Positions 49,101 through 59,069 of a stretch of DNA of 64,000 nucleotides are shown in pieces. Source of the DNA: Anthoceros angustus (lineage: Eukaryota > Streptophyta > Anthocerotopsida > Anthocerotales > Anthocerotaceae); the NCBI GenBank assembly GCA_010909165.1, contig VJWM01000117.1, positions 124,001-188,000 of the forward strand, given 5' to 3'. The stretch's first letter is position 1; each line of letters begins with the position of its first letter. The notes beneath the pieces were generated by a model. It saw only the letters and a program-made list of their open reading frames with translations. It ran no database searches and was not told the DNA's origin. Both the position numbers and the translations under genes were made by a program.

Positions 49101-49400
49101 CTTGTACCATGGTGTGCTTAAGCTACTTGCACCAAGGGCATCCATTCCCTTTAGGCACCCCATCTAAGTACCGATCCAAGCACAAGATGTTTAATAACGA
49201 CGTTCTCATAAATGTGTGTCCATTTGGCCTAATCCATACGAGAGTATCAAGAGTATCAGCGTTCTTTTGAGACCGAGTCCAAATAGGGTCAAGAGTATGA
49301 GCGTTCCTTTGAGACCGAGTCCAAAGAGGGGCAAACGGTGAAATAGCAGTGAAGACATAGGTTGAGGCGAGAAAGACAACTAAAACTAAGTGTTCTTTTT
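46003..49400 (+). repeat. Tandem duplication, 1.7 kb x 2, of MULE B 3' end and flank
   Basis: 46003-47700 recurs at 47708-49400. Matching blocks include 'tgtgccaatggtg', 'gacaatggctttggagattc', 'gctagaggtgttgcaccaag', 'ttcatgccttacttggctat', 'gccactcacacgggatgcgt' and the downstream repeat modules. Each unit carries one stretch (46832-46930, 48535-48640) that matches, inverted, the left end of MULE A (20820-20930), so it is probably the right terminal repeat of element B. No gene is recognised: open frames in these units are short and shared by descent. Confidence 0.88.
47080..47525 (+). repeat. Interspersed repeat copies 2 and 3 (second in duplicated unit at 48780-49225)
   Basis: The same modules as at 1645-1935, in opposite orientation and partly doubled: the 'ccatgggacttggtacttaa' module at 47098 and 47369, and the 'gcaccaagggcatcc' module at 47150 and 47421. 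A GAA microsatellite (agaagaagaag...) lies at 47313-47336 and 49031-49048. Each block ends in 'aaatgtgtgtccatttggcc'. The boundary words suggest a small element about 0.25-0.3 kb long that was itself tandemly duplicated. Confidence 0.65.
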
Positions 49401-49723
49401 GAGACCGAGTCCAAAATAGGGACAAGAGTATCAGCGTTCTTTTGGGACAGAGTCCAAATAGGGACAAACGGTGCAATAGCAGTGAAGAAATGGGTTGAGG
49501 CGAGAAGGACAACTAAAACTAGAGTATCAGCGTTCTTTTCGGGAGTAACTTGCGAGCCGCGCAGTGAGCTGTGTCATGTTGGATATAAGCCACATCGGTC
49601 TCCTGAATGGATGCTGCTTGGGGCAAGTGAGCGATAGCAAAGCTGGGTCCGCTGCCGCCCAATCAGTGCCAATCCGACCAAAAACTTGTACAAATCGCGG
49701 ATTCATGCAAATTGACGCCAGTA
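49401..49723. other. Spacer with repeated 'gaccgagtccaaatagggac' phrase
   Basis: The left part repeats a phrase of about 60-70 bp ('tctttt/gggaccgagtccaaatagggacaa') several times from 49262 to 49470. The rest (49540-49720) has no recognised coding content. The sequence abuts the copia LTR at 49724. Confidence 0.5.
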
Positions 49724-49991
49724 TGTTAGAATTGCACAAGGCACAGCAAGCCACCGGGCAATGCGTGAGACAGGATCAACACATAAGCGGACACAAGCGG
49801 AGGTAATGGATGGCACACACAAAGCTCCACTGGCTTAGATAGGCTCCACAGTACACATCAATAGGTGCACGGTGCTACATATATAGCCCTTAGGCTAGGC
49901 AACTATCGAGGAGGTAAGCCCTAGACTCGATGGTGCAATATCCTAATATATCCTAATATACTAGAGTAAGCAGAGGATTGAATCTCTAACA
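49724..49991 (-). repeat. Copia 3' LTR
   Basis: 268 bp, TG...CA, with terminal inverted repeat TGTTAGA/TCTAACA. It contains 'ctaggcaactatcgaggagg', a doubled 'tatcctaata' motif and 'gagtaagcagaggattgaat'. Closely similar LTR copies are at 53113-53350 and 54725-54965; these lack the terminal A. Confidence 0.85.
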
Positions 49992-49999
49992 CTCCCCTT

Positions 50000-50230
50000 C
50001 AAGCTAAAGCTACTTACGCCAAGATCCGAACGAAAATGTGCAAACTTTGCGCCGCTGAGCGCCTTGGTGAAGATATCCGCCACCATCTCCTCGGTGCGGA
50101 GGTATGAGATCTGAATCACGCCTTTGAGATCTATTCATGCGAACTACCGGGGAGAAGGTCTCCTCGTAGTCCAGCCCTTTCACTTGAGTGAAACCGCGAG
50201 CCACTAGTCTCGCCTTATGCCTTTCCAGAG
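50000..50230 (-). pseudogene. Copia reverse-transcriptase start fused to RNase H end
   Basis: On the minus strand the frame reads '[20 protein letters not shown]' (start of the copia RT). After a shift near 50130 it continues as '[20 protein letters not shown]' and '...SFSLKGE' (the terminal segment of copia RNase H, ending at the LTR). All of RT including the catalytic YVDD, and most of RNase H, is therefore missing. This is a deletion derivative, not a functional polymerase. Confidence 0.85.
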
Positions 50231-50789
50231 ATCCGTCAGCATTGTACTTCTTCTTGAAAGTCCACTTGCGATCGGCTTTTCTCCGGGTGGCAAATCAACC
50301 AACGTCAAGCGTTGTTTTCGAGCATCGAATTATACTCAATCGAATAGCTTCATTCGAACTCACCTTGAGTCCGTTTCGTGCTTCCTCAATTGTGAGCGGA
50401 TATCATCTTGAGAAGAAAACACCATTGGTCCGCTCACCATGTTGAGTGGGCATTCTCGAGGACCTTCCATGCGTCGACCCTTGACCGTCTCGGAATAGCT
50501 GCTTTGTTGGTTCGTCCTCTGCATCCTCCAATCTTGGAACTAACTCCTCAACTTCTTTCTTTGTTGTGCTCCGAATTTCCTCCTCAGAAATTCCTGGGAA
50601 CAATAGGTGGTATGACCTCACTGTGGGATGTCCTCACCATCACCCTCCGGTGTGTGGTGATCCTCTTCTGTTGTCATTGGTGGATGCAGGACAAGGAAGG
50701 TGTCTGGATAAACTCGAGTCGAGTGCAGTAAGCGTAGTGCTCTCCATGACTTCCAATATTGTTCTCATCGAACACGACATCGAACTTTC

Positions 50790-52090
50790 ATGCATCGCTT
50801 GGGATCCCTGTCATGTAAGCCTTTCGCTCATTCGCATAACCAATGAAGCTGCACTTGATGCTTACATCGTCCAACTTCTTCGATTGCTTAGGAACATGCA
50901 TATGCTCTGTGACCAAACACTCTCAAGTGTGAGACATTTGGTTTCTCACCAAACCAAGCTTCATGGGGTGTCATAGAGCCACCTAGCGCCATGGTAATTG
51001 ACATATTCATGCGTGTACATGCCACCTGCCCAAAAATATTTTGGCATCCTACTTTCGCTAGCATACTCCTAGCGCCATTGCAGATGGTACGATTCTTCCG
51101 CTCGGCGATCCACACTGTTGCGGCGTGTACCTTCATCAGCCTCTCAATTCCGGCCAGTGCATTCATCCTTGAAGAGTTTACTCAAATACTCTCCTCCCCA
51201 TCGATTCGAAGTTTCTTCAACTTCTTTCTTTGTTTCTCCATGATGCGAACATACGAAATGCTTGGAGGCGTCACTCTTCTTCCGCAGAAGTACACTTCTC
51301 TCTTTATAGTCGTGATAAGCGAAATATAGTATCTACTTTGTATCATCCTTGCTTCCACTTGCATTGGTCCGCAAAGATCGAGTGGACAAGTTCCAAGACT
51401 TCTTTGCTCTCTCGTGATCAAACATAAGACCTTGAGGATGCTTGCCTTTCATACAAGCGTCACAGACCAAGTTCTTGAGCTCCATGCATCACGAGCTTCT
51501 TAGCTCCATCTCCGGGAGAAACTTCAAGTTGGTATGCCCAAACCGTCTATGCCACGATGCATTTCCACCTTTCTCCCACATCGAACCTCTTGGTCGGGAA
51601 CCTCCATCCGGTACAAGTTCCTGTCACGGTGGCCTTTTGCCACCACATCGCGTCATCGACCATTCTTGAAACAAAACTTCCTTCTTCGTAAAAGGACACT
51701 GCGGACTGCATCGGTCAATGGTGCCCACGGACATGAGATTTCTACGTAGGTGCGGTACAAGCGCCACATAGACCAAGTTCTCGCCCGAGCTCCATGCATC
51801 ACGAGCTTCTTCCGCTCCATCTCCGTGAGAAACTTCAAGTTGGTATGCCCAAACCGCTATGCCATGAAGGCATTTCCACCTTTCTCCGACATCGCCGAAC
51901 CTCTTGGTCGTGAACCTCCATCCGGTTGTTCTCAGACGGTGGCCTTTTGCCACCACATCGCCGCATCCGACCATTCTTCGTAAACAAAACTTCCTTCTTC
52001 GTAAAAGGACCCGCAGACCAGATCGGTCAATGGTGCCACATGAGATTTCTACGTAGGTGCGGTACAACAAAGGCCCTTCCATTGCCTTGA
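50790..52090 (-). pseudogene. Copia integrase and pre-integrase domains
   Basis: Minus strand: 'WIAERKNRTICNGARSMLA' (copia integrase 'ERKNRT' signature with the catalytic Glu, about 51113-51060), then 'MTPHEAWFGEKPNVSHLRVFG' in part (about 50975-50905), and a core start 'LCGPMQVEARM' (first Asp, 51370). The pre-integrase motif 'HRRFGHTNLKFLTEME'-like sequence occurs twice, because a segment of about 290 bp (51465-51755) is duplicated in tandem at 51765-52060. Frames are broken by indels. Confidence 0.8.
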
Positions 52091-52299
52091 CCTCGAGTCG
52101 AGCAATCGAGCTGTACTCCCCACACCCTCGGCGCCTATCTCGCTATGGTTCCCTAGGCGCCATGTCTTCTCCCTCACAGTAGTCTTGAAGGGCTCCTTAT
52201 CCTTCACCATAAAGGATGTACATGCGAGAATCTATCGTCGGTGTCGTTTCTTGTGTCTTGCAGCGTGCGATACTTCTTCTGTGACGTTGCCTCCATAAC

Positions 52300-53100
52300 C
52301 TCACCTTTACTCTCACCCTCCGTGAGATGTGCGGTCTTCGATCCTTGCAATCCTTCTCATAATGACCATACTTGAAGCATTTAGTCCCTCTTCACTATTC
52401 TCTTGTCCTTATACATCCTGCGAGGACTCCCCACCTTGTCCTTGTTCCGGTTGTTCCGTCCCTTCCTTGATGAACATCGCATGCTCGGACTGTTGAAGAT
52501 CCCGCCATTGCGTCCAATGGCGAGTCTCCTTCGCCAACATCTTAGAGGTGACCTCCTCCCATGTGAGAGTGTCTTGGGCTATTAGGAAATCTATGAACCA
52601 CGACCAAGCTTGGGCATAGAGCGATATAGAAACATCTTGTATGTCCTCTGGATAGCAAAGCGCTCGTTATGATGCTAGCGCGTAAAAGTTAAATGAAAGG
52701 TGTCGATGTGCTTTACGTCGTCTCGTCGAATACTTCAATGTCGTCACGACAAAACAAGTGAAATACTTCACCGCTCCCTTCGCCATATTTCTCATTGAGA
52801 AGATTCCAAATGTACTCCGTGCCCTTATGCGGTTCTCCGACCTTCACTGACCGTAGAGATTCATATATAGGAGGCTGTACCCTTGTGGTCTCTCGCATCC
52901 ATTCTCTGCTCTCTCCCTCATCTTGGGTTTGGCTCTTTGCCCTCGGCAATGCCATGCGTCCTCGCCATCGGAGAACCTTCATGGACCTTTTCCATACATG
53001 GAACTCCGTTCCATCAAACACCCGTCCTCAAGGCGCGGTGGTTCTGAGCCCATCGCCATCACAACTCCGTCCTCTCTTATCAAGTCTCGCGATTAGTGTT
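52300..53100 (-). pseudogene. gag: Copia gag region
   Basis: The minus-strand frame starts '...MFDGTEFHVWKRSMK', typical of the copia gag N-terminus, and continues with 'TEYIWNLLNEKYGEG' (52713-53021). A decayed zinc knuckle 'KCFKYGHYEKDCKD' (about 52385-52340) keeps His-x4-Cys. Frames are broken between these points. Part of this region (52775-53100) is copied at 54386-54715. Confidence 0.8.
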
Positions 53101-53350
53101 CGCTCGATACCATGAGAAGAGCTCGGACACACTGGGCGGCTGCAGGAGCAGGATCAACACAGCGGACCTGGCGGAGGTAATGGATGGCACACACTGCTGC
53201 TTGGCTTAGATAGGCTCCACAGTACACATCAATAGGTGCACAGCCCTTAGGCTAGGCAACTATCGAGGAGGTAAGCCCTAGACTCGATAGTGCAATATCC
53301 TAGTATATCCTAATATACTAGAGTAAGTAGCAGAGGATTGAATCTCTAAC

Positions 53351-54100
53351 TGTGAGAACAGGGTCGAGAGGAAGATGGTTTGAACGCCGAGGCTGGCGCT
53401 GAATTGAAAATGGTATCATAGAGAACACACAGCCACACCCCGAGAGACACGAATACCTGCGTGGCTGATGGAGTGGTTTTGATGCCGCTCAGCCGTGGTT
53501 TCTTCTCTTTCGTTTTTTTCCTCAAACCAGCAGACTGTGCTCTCGATCTCACTTTGCCCAATGGCAGGTGACGGCTACTTGCAACGGTCTGTTTCTCGAA
53601 AATGGAGCAATCAGCGATTCACTTTTGATCGAAAGGTTTGTGGCCGGTGAATCCTGGAGACCAATCCATGTGGGTAGCACCATGATACGATGAGCATCAA
53701 CACTCAGCAGGAAAGCACATCTAGTCAGAGGACAATGGTCGATGTGCGTCACCAAGTAGGAAAGCAGATCCTTGTGGACTGTAGACGGAAACATGGTCTC
53801 CCGCATTATGGACACTTGCTCGGTGCAGGCCATGCCACGGAGGTACGATGTCGGTTGGTTTGCACAACGTCAAGTGAAGGGGAGCGACAATTTCAAAAGT
53901 TACGACCTGTTTTAAGATTTGGGTCAGGGTAATTCCACCCATCATGCCAGAAGGTTTGCGTACGTTCAAATGCGATTGTGTCGGGAAGTGGGATTCGCGT
54001 GAGATGCCTACCAGCAGCACCGTCAGCTGCAGAATGCATCACGCAAGGAAGGAAGGACCTCTGATCTTAGTGGACAGACTACCAGGAGGAAGCCCCACAA
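53351..54100. other. Copia flank, no recognised gene (repeated at 54966-55680)
   Basis: Conserved between the two units, but only short frames are present, on both strands (for example minus 53346-53561 and 53549-53833), with no recognised domain. As it lies upstream of the first APT exon it may include regulatory sequence, or a minus-strand gene fragment cannot be excluded. Confidence 0.35.
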
Positions 54101-54385
54101 CAGCACGGCCAGGTTGCTGGTTGGGCGGCGGCAACCTCATCACTGTGCCAAGCTTGGCCTTGGCAGTAAATTTGCAACCGGGCCGTTAAAACGGACCAGT
54201 CCACCTGAGGTCTTTCCAAGTTGCGAGAGAATCTCCATCTCATGCCTCCCACACTCCTCAGCAGCTCAGATCTGGGAGCATTGACGGGATGTCGGCTCAT
54301 AGGGATGGGGACCCTCGGTGCCTGCCATCGGGGCTACGCCATTCGCGCTATCCCTGACTCTCAAGCCTGGTACAATGCTCGGCCT
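54080..54385 (+). pseudogene. APT promoter and exon 1, truncated copy 1
   Basis: Sequence parallel to 56109-56430 ('agactaccaggaggaagccc' to the exon 'atgtcggctcatagggatgg...gctatccctgac'). The exon carries small changes that break the frame ('ggggctacgccattcgc'; 'actctcaagcctggtac'), and the copy ends in copia gag. It has no downstream APT exons of its own. Confidence 0.8.
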
Positions 54386-55673
54386 CCTTAGGCTTGCCAT
54401 ATTTCTCATTGAGAAGATTCCAAATGTACTGTGCCCTTATGCGGTTCTCCGACCTTGGTGCCAGAGAGAGATTCATATATAGGAGAGTCGTACCTTGTGG
54501 TCTCTCCCGCATCCATTCTCTCGCCTCTCCCTCATCTTCGGTTTGGCTCTTTGCCCTCAGATGCCATACGCGTCCTCCGCCATCGAGAACCTTGGGACCT
54601 TTTCCATACATGGAACTCGTTCATCAAACACCCGCGTCCTCAAGGCGCGGTGGTTCTGAGCCCATCGCCATCACAACTCCGTCTCTTCAAGTCTCGCGAA
54701 TAGTGTTCCCGCTTCCCGATACCATGTTAGAATTGCACAAGGCTGCAAGCCACAGGCGGGCGGGCAGAGATCAACACATGGCGGACCTGGCGAGGTAATG
54801 GATGGCACACAAAGCTCCAGCGGCTTAGATAGGCTCCACGGTGCACATCAATGGGTGCAGCCTTAGGCTGGCAACTATCGAGGAGGTAAGCCCTAGACTC
54901 GATAGTGCAATATCCTAGTATATCCTAATATACTAGAGTAAGTAGCAGAGGATTGAATCTCTAACTGTGAGAACAGGGTCGAGAGGAAGATGGTTTGAAC
55001 GCCGAGGCTGGCGCTGAATTGAAAATGGTATCATAGAGAACACACAGCCACCCGAGACACGAATACCTGCGTGGCTGATGGAGTGGTTTTGATGCCGCTC
55101 AGCCGTGGTTTCTTCTCGTTTTTTCCTCAAACCAGCAGACTGTGCTCTCGATCTCACTTTGCCCAATGGCAGGTGACGGCTACTTGCAACGGTCTGTTTC
55201 TCGAAAATGGAGCAATCAGCGATTCCTTTTGATCGAAAGGTTTGTGAAAGCGTGAATCCTGGAGACCAATCCATGTGGGTAGCACCATGATACGATGAGC
55301 GTCAACACCCAGCAGGAAAGCACATCTGGTCAGAGGACAATGATACGATGTGCGTCACCAAGTAGGAAAGCAGATCCTTGCTGGACTGAACGGAAACATG
55401 GTCTCCCGCATTATGGTCTTGCTCGAGCAGGCCATGCCACGGAGGTACGATGTCGGTTGGTTTGCACAACGTCAAGTGAAGGGGAGCGACAATTCCCCAA
55501 AAGTTACGACCTGTTTTGAAGATTTGGGTCGGGGTAATTCCACCCATCATGCCAGAAGGTACGTACGTTCAAATGCGATTGTCGGGGAAGTGGGATTCGC
55601 GTGAGATGCCCTACCAGCAGCACCGTCAGCTGCAGAATGCATCACGCAGGGAAGGAAGGGACCTCTGATCTTA

Positions 55674-56105
55674 GTGGACAGACTACCAGGAGGAAGCCCC
55701 ACAACGGCACGGCCAGGTTGCTGGTTGGGCGGCGGCAAACCTCATCACTGTGCCAAGCTTGGCCTTGGCAGTAAAATTTGCAACCGGGCCGTTAAAAACG
55801 GACCAGTCCACCTGAGGTCTTTCCAAGTTGCAGAGAATCTCCCATCTCATGCCTCCCACACCCTCAGCAGCTCAGATCTGGGAGCATTGACGGGATGTCG
55901 GCTCATAGGATGGGGACCCTCGGTGCCTGCCATCAGGGCTGCCATTCGCGCTATCCTGACTTCCCCTGCGGTATGCTCGGCCCCTGGGCTTCGCATTTAC
56001 ACTGCAGAAAACACTTCAGTTTGACGAGCTGTGTTTGTGTGTGGCCTCGCCAGTGCATCAACTTTCGGGACATCACCACCTCCTGCTCCTCGATCACAAG
56101 GCCCA
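55674..56105 (+). pseudogene. APT promoter, exon 1 and part of exon 2, truncated copy 2
   Basis: This parallels 56105-56540. The start context 'gggatgtcggctcataggat' has lost a G after the start, shifting the frame, and 'cttcccctgcggtatgctcg' lacks the Lys-Pro codons. It retains a partial exon 2 ('tcaactttcgggacatcacc', 56058-56099) before jumping back at the shared word 'cacaaggcc'/'cctagtggac' to the promoter of the third, intact copy. It cannot encode a full enzyme. Confidence 0.8.
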
Positions 56106-56333
56106 ACCTAGTGGACAGACTACCAGGAGGAAGCCCCACAACGGCACGGCCAGGTTGCTGGTTGGGCGGCGGCAAACCTCATCACTGTGCCAAGCTTGGC
56201 CTTGGCAGTAAAATTTGCAACCGGGCCGTTAAAAACGGACCAGTCCACCTGAGGTCTTTCCAAGTTGCAGAGAATCTCCCATCTCATGCCTCCCACACTC
56301 CTCAGCAGCTCAGATCTGGGAGCATTGACGGGG

Positions 56334-57300
56334 ATGTCGGCTCATAGGGATGGGGACCCTCGGGTGCCTGCCATCGGGGCTGCCATTCGCGCTATCCCTG
56401 ACTTCCCCAAGCCTGGTATGCTCGGCCCCTTGGGCTTCGCATTGCACTGCAGAAAACACTCTGTTTGACGAGCTGTGTTTGTGTGTGGCCTGCCAGGCAT
56501 CAACTTTCGGGACATCACCACTCTGCTCCTCGATCACAAGGCCTTTCAGGACACCATTGATCTTTTTGTGGAGCGGTACAAGGATCAGAAGATTGACGTG
56601 GTTGCCGGTACAATGTCAGGGCCCCTTCCCGTTTGATCTTGATCGCTGTTTGCACGAGTCTTAGGTTTGATGTGTTTGGTGTTGCAGGCGTGGAAGCCCG
56701 GGGTTTCATCTTCGGGCCTCCTGTTGCCCTCGCCATTGGCGCCAAATTTGTGCCGCTGAGAAAGCCTAGAAAGCTACCAGGTATTTTGGATTGGAGATGG
56801 TCCTGAGGAGTCTGAAAATTATTGAGGACAGTAGTAGGTGGACTAACTTCCAAGCCACGTTTGATGAACAGGGGAAGTCATTGGAGAGGACTATGTCCTA
56901 GAGTACGGAACAGACAGGATAGAAATGCATGTGGGTGCAGTTCAGCCGGGTGAACGGGCTGTCATCATGGATGACCTGATTGCAACGGGGGGAACCCTTG
57001 GAGCCTCCATCAAGCTTCTCAGTCAGTAGCTTGGCTACTTGTGCATGGCCGCAATCATTGAAGTTCCCGCCTTCTGACAAGTAGCCTGGCTGTTGCACAG
57101 GTAGAGCAGGGGCTGAAGTGGTGGAGTGTGCTTGTGTCGTGGAGCTGAACGATTTGAGGGTAATGCCAGGCCAGCCCTCCAGTTTTCCAACTAGGTTTTA
57201 GGCAGGCGAATCTGAGATCATGCTTCTGCTCTTCTTGCAGGGTCGTGAGAGACTCGGGGATGTGCCTCTGTTCATCCTGGTTGAGTACGAAGGTGAATAG
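56334..57300 (+). CDS. APT: Adenine phosphoribosyltransferase, 6 exons, intact
   Basis: Converts adenine and PRPP to AMP and pyrophosphate (purine salvage; in plants also cytokinin-base conversion), usually cytosolic. Exons 56334-56415, 56497-56607, 56698 region (56688)-56780, 56872-57021, 57101-57159 and 57241-57300 join in phase to 555 nt, or 184 aa, the normal size for plant APT. Signature sequences: '[20 protein letters not shown]', '[20 protein letters not shown]', the flexible-loop 'YGTDRIEMH', the PRPP-binding motif '[16 protein letters not shown]', and the ending '[19 protein letters not shown]'. Start chosen at the Met of '[15 protein letters not shown]', which matches family N-termini. 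Introns are 76-100 bp with GT-AG ends (exon 4 donor GTCAGT). Two truncated copies of its promoter and exon 1 lie upstream. Confidence 0.95.
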
Positions 57301-57348
57301 AGGGAAAAACGCAGATGGCCCTAGGAGAAGTACTTTGAAATAGCGGCT

Positions 57349-57402
57349 TAGCAGCACCTCCTCTTCTCTCCTCCTCTCCTCTTCTCTTCTTCCACAGTGT
57401 TG
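57349..57402. repeat. Pyrimidine-rich tract (CT-rich) downstream of APT
   Basis: A run of CTCCTCTTCTCTCC-type sequence of about 45 bp. It lies in the APT 3' flank. No gene is recognised between 57301 and 57730. Confidence 0.5.
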
Positions 57403-57732
57403 GATCATCTAGCACGTCAATGGAATCCATACGTGTTAGTAACATTATACCATGAACATTAAGTCAGCATGGGCAAGGAAGCTCTGCTTCATTGAAACAG
57501 TGTCACCCGGTGCGTCGTTCACGAAGACAAGTCACCACGGCACGTTTCCTCTAAAGCCACATTTGTACCTTTGTAGCTTCGACTGGGAAGAAACAAAGTA
57601 CATATAGCCCAAGAAGTGTATAAATGCGGATATCTGTATGTTCACTCTGCAGCATGGAATGGACTTCAGACCTCCAGCAATTCCCCAGGCGTGTGATTTG
57701 CAGATCTGTGTAGCGCCGAACTGCCTGAGGGG

Positions 57733-57963
57733 ATGGAACCCGGTATGAAGAGGCTGATATTTCTGTATCGGCTGAGTCTAGGGGCAGCAGCAATGCTGGT
57801 GCTGGGTGTGACAACGTACGACATCCACCGCTCCATACAGAACAACCGGAAACCGCCCTCAAAAGAACAGTTGGCTGCGCTCTCTGCTCGAATTGAGGAA
57901 TCCCGACAGTCCACCACGTTGCCACTGGGCCAGGAAAACGGCGATGAGTCTGTGCAGCGCTGA
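57733..57963 (+). CDS. Small single-pass membrane protein, 76 aa, unknown function
   Basis: A complete short frame, 'MEPGMKRLIFLYRLSLGAAA...', with an alternative start at the second Met (57745). Residues about 7-28 form one hydrophobic helix preceded by Lys-Arg. A polar, charged C-terminus follows (RKPPSKEQLAALSARIEES, ending DESVQR). The helix then soluble tail arrangement, and codons without stops or low-complexity bias, make it a plausible real gene, possibly organellar inner-membrane or ER. No family is recognised. Spliced exons downstream (up to about 58560) may belong to it or to another gene. Confidence 0.5.
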   Translation: MEPGMKRLIFLYRLSLGAAAMLVLGVTTYDIHRSIQNNRKPPSKEQLAALSARIEESRQSTTLPLGQENGDESVQR

Positions 57964-59069
57964 AGGAGGTGGGTTTTGGTGCAGCGTGGTTGAGCTGATC
58001 ACGTGTTGCAGCCCCCAGTAACCTGGTTGCAGCTATCTCACTTCCATTGGTGTAGGTTGTTGTCGTTTCCGAGCAATTGTAATCCAGGTATTGCGCGTCT
58101 CCTTTTTTGCCTCTCTCAGTGAGTTAGCAGCAGAGCTGTCGGTGCTGTGTAGTTACTGCTGCTTTTCTTGATGCAGGAGGCCATCTATTCTGTCAAGCCC
58201 AAGGAATGGCACCGAGGGAGGAGCTTTCCTGTGAGCTCGTTCATCGTACGCTTTTTGCACCCTGGGAAGCGACTGGGGAGCAATGTAACCTGCATGCATG
58301 AGAATGTCTGCTGATGTACTCTGATGATATATTTGTACCACCAAAGCAGGTCGATAGAATGAGAGGAAGATTATGTTAGGGTGACCGTGCGTTTTCACGG
58401 CGTGTCATACTTCCGAGGGTTCGCAAAGTGGAGGAACAGGAGCACAGGCTTGAGGCTTTGAGGATACTTAACAGCAGAAACTCGGGTACTTTGAAGAATG
58501 ACATCTGCGACAGTATTTGGCGGATGTCATTTCGAATGATTCCCTCCTGTCTCATTTTCACCAGCAGGGCATCATTCCTTCTTCAACTCCAAGCTTCTGC
58601 ATGGGCATGTTGTTGGAGATGGTTGAGATGGTTTAGAGTCTAACAGTTCTTGGCAAGTACTGTTATCAAAGCGGTGGTGAAGTGAGGGAGTATTGAAGAT
58701 GCCCTCGGTTTGTTCCAGGGTTGGCCAAACCGGACAGTTTTCTCCTGGACTTCAGTCATCACAGGATCTAGGCAGGATCTGTCAGAAGGCTCGCAGAATG
58801 TCTCTGCAGATGCTATAGGAAGTGGTGCAGTCGAGCATGTACACTCAAAGCATGTGGTAGCGCATGTAGAGCTTACGAATCCCCATGCAGATATATGAGC
58901 TGGAGGTGCGGGTCTGATCATTTGTTGATACTACTTTGTCATGTGTGCAGGATCTGGGAGTGTTGAAATGCACATGTGGTGTTTGATAATTAGTGCCGAC
59001 GTGATGTGGTGTCATGGAATGTATTAATTGCAGGAATTGCTCAGCAGGGATTCGCAACTGTACAGCTGA
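57964..59069. other. Region with possible unassigned exons
   Basis: A frame around 58362-58640 on the plus strand contains 'VEEQEHRLEALRILNSRNSG' (helical, charged) flanked by possible splice sites, but no protein family is recognised. From 58640 to 59069 short fragments resemble the PPR gene decay seen downstream (for example 'HSKHVVAHVELTNPHADI'). Confidence 0.3.

Larger units (their letters stand above)
49724..53350 (-). mobile_element. Internally deleted Ty1/copia retrotransposon
   Basis: Minus-strand element with gag at the right and the RNase H end at the left. The 3' LTR is 49724-49991 (TGTTAGA ... TCTAACA, inverted ends). Immediately inside it, 49992-50005 reads as a polypurine tract on the minus strand (AAGGGGAG). 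The 5' LTR is 53113-53350, followed on the minus strand by a TGGTATC-type (initiator-Met) primer binding site at about 53101-53112. Gag, pre-integrase, integrase and a reverse-transcriptase start are present; most of the polymerase is deleted. No clear target-site duplication remains, and the first 40 bp of the 5' LTR outer end are disturbed. Confidence 0.85.
52775..55990. repeat. Tandem duplication, 1.61 kb x 2: copia gag + LTR + APT promoter/exon 1
   Basis: 52775-54385 recurs at 54386-55990 (for example 'ctcattgagaagattccaaa' at 52791 and 54405, 1,614 bp apart). Each unit runs through gag, primer binding site, LTR, about 0.9 kb of flank ('gtgagaacagggtcgagagg' ...), and ends in the promoter and first exon of the adenine phosphoribosyltransferase gene. 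The junction at about 54385-54395 joins APT intron-1 sequence (ggcttcgc) to gag (ccttcgccat) through a shared CTTCGC-like word. Copies differ by many 1-4 bp indels. Confidence 0.85.

Noticed and set aside
53346-53833. Minus-strand gene upstream of APT
   Set aside because: Frames of 71-94 codons are duplicated with the segment but carry no known domain and are interrupted in the second copy.
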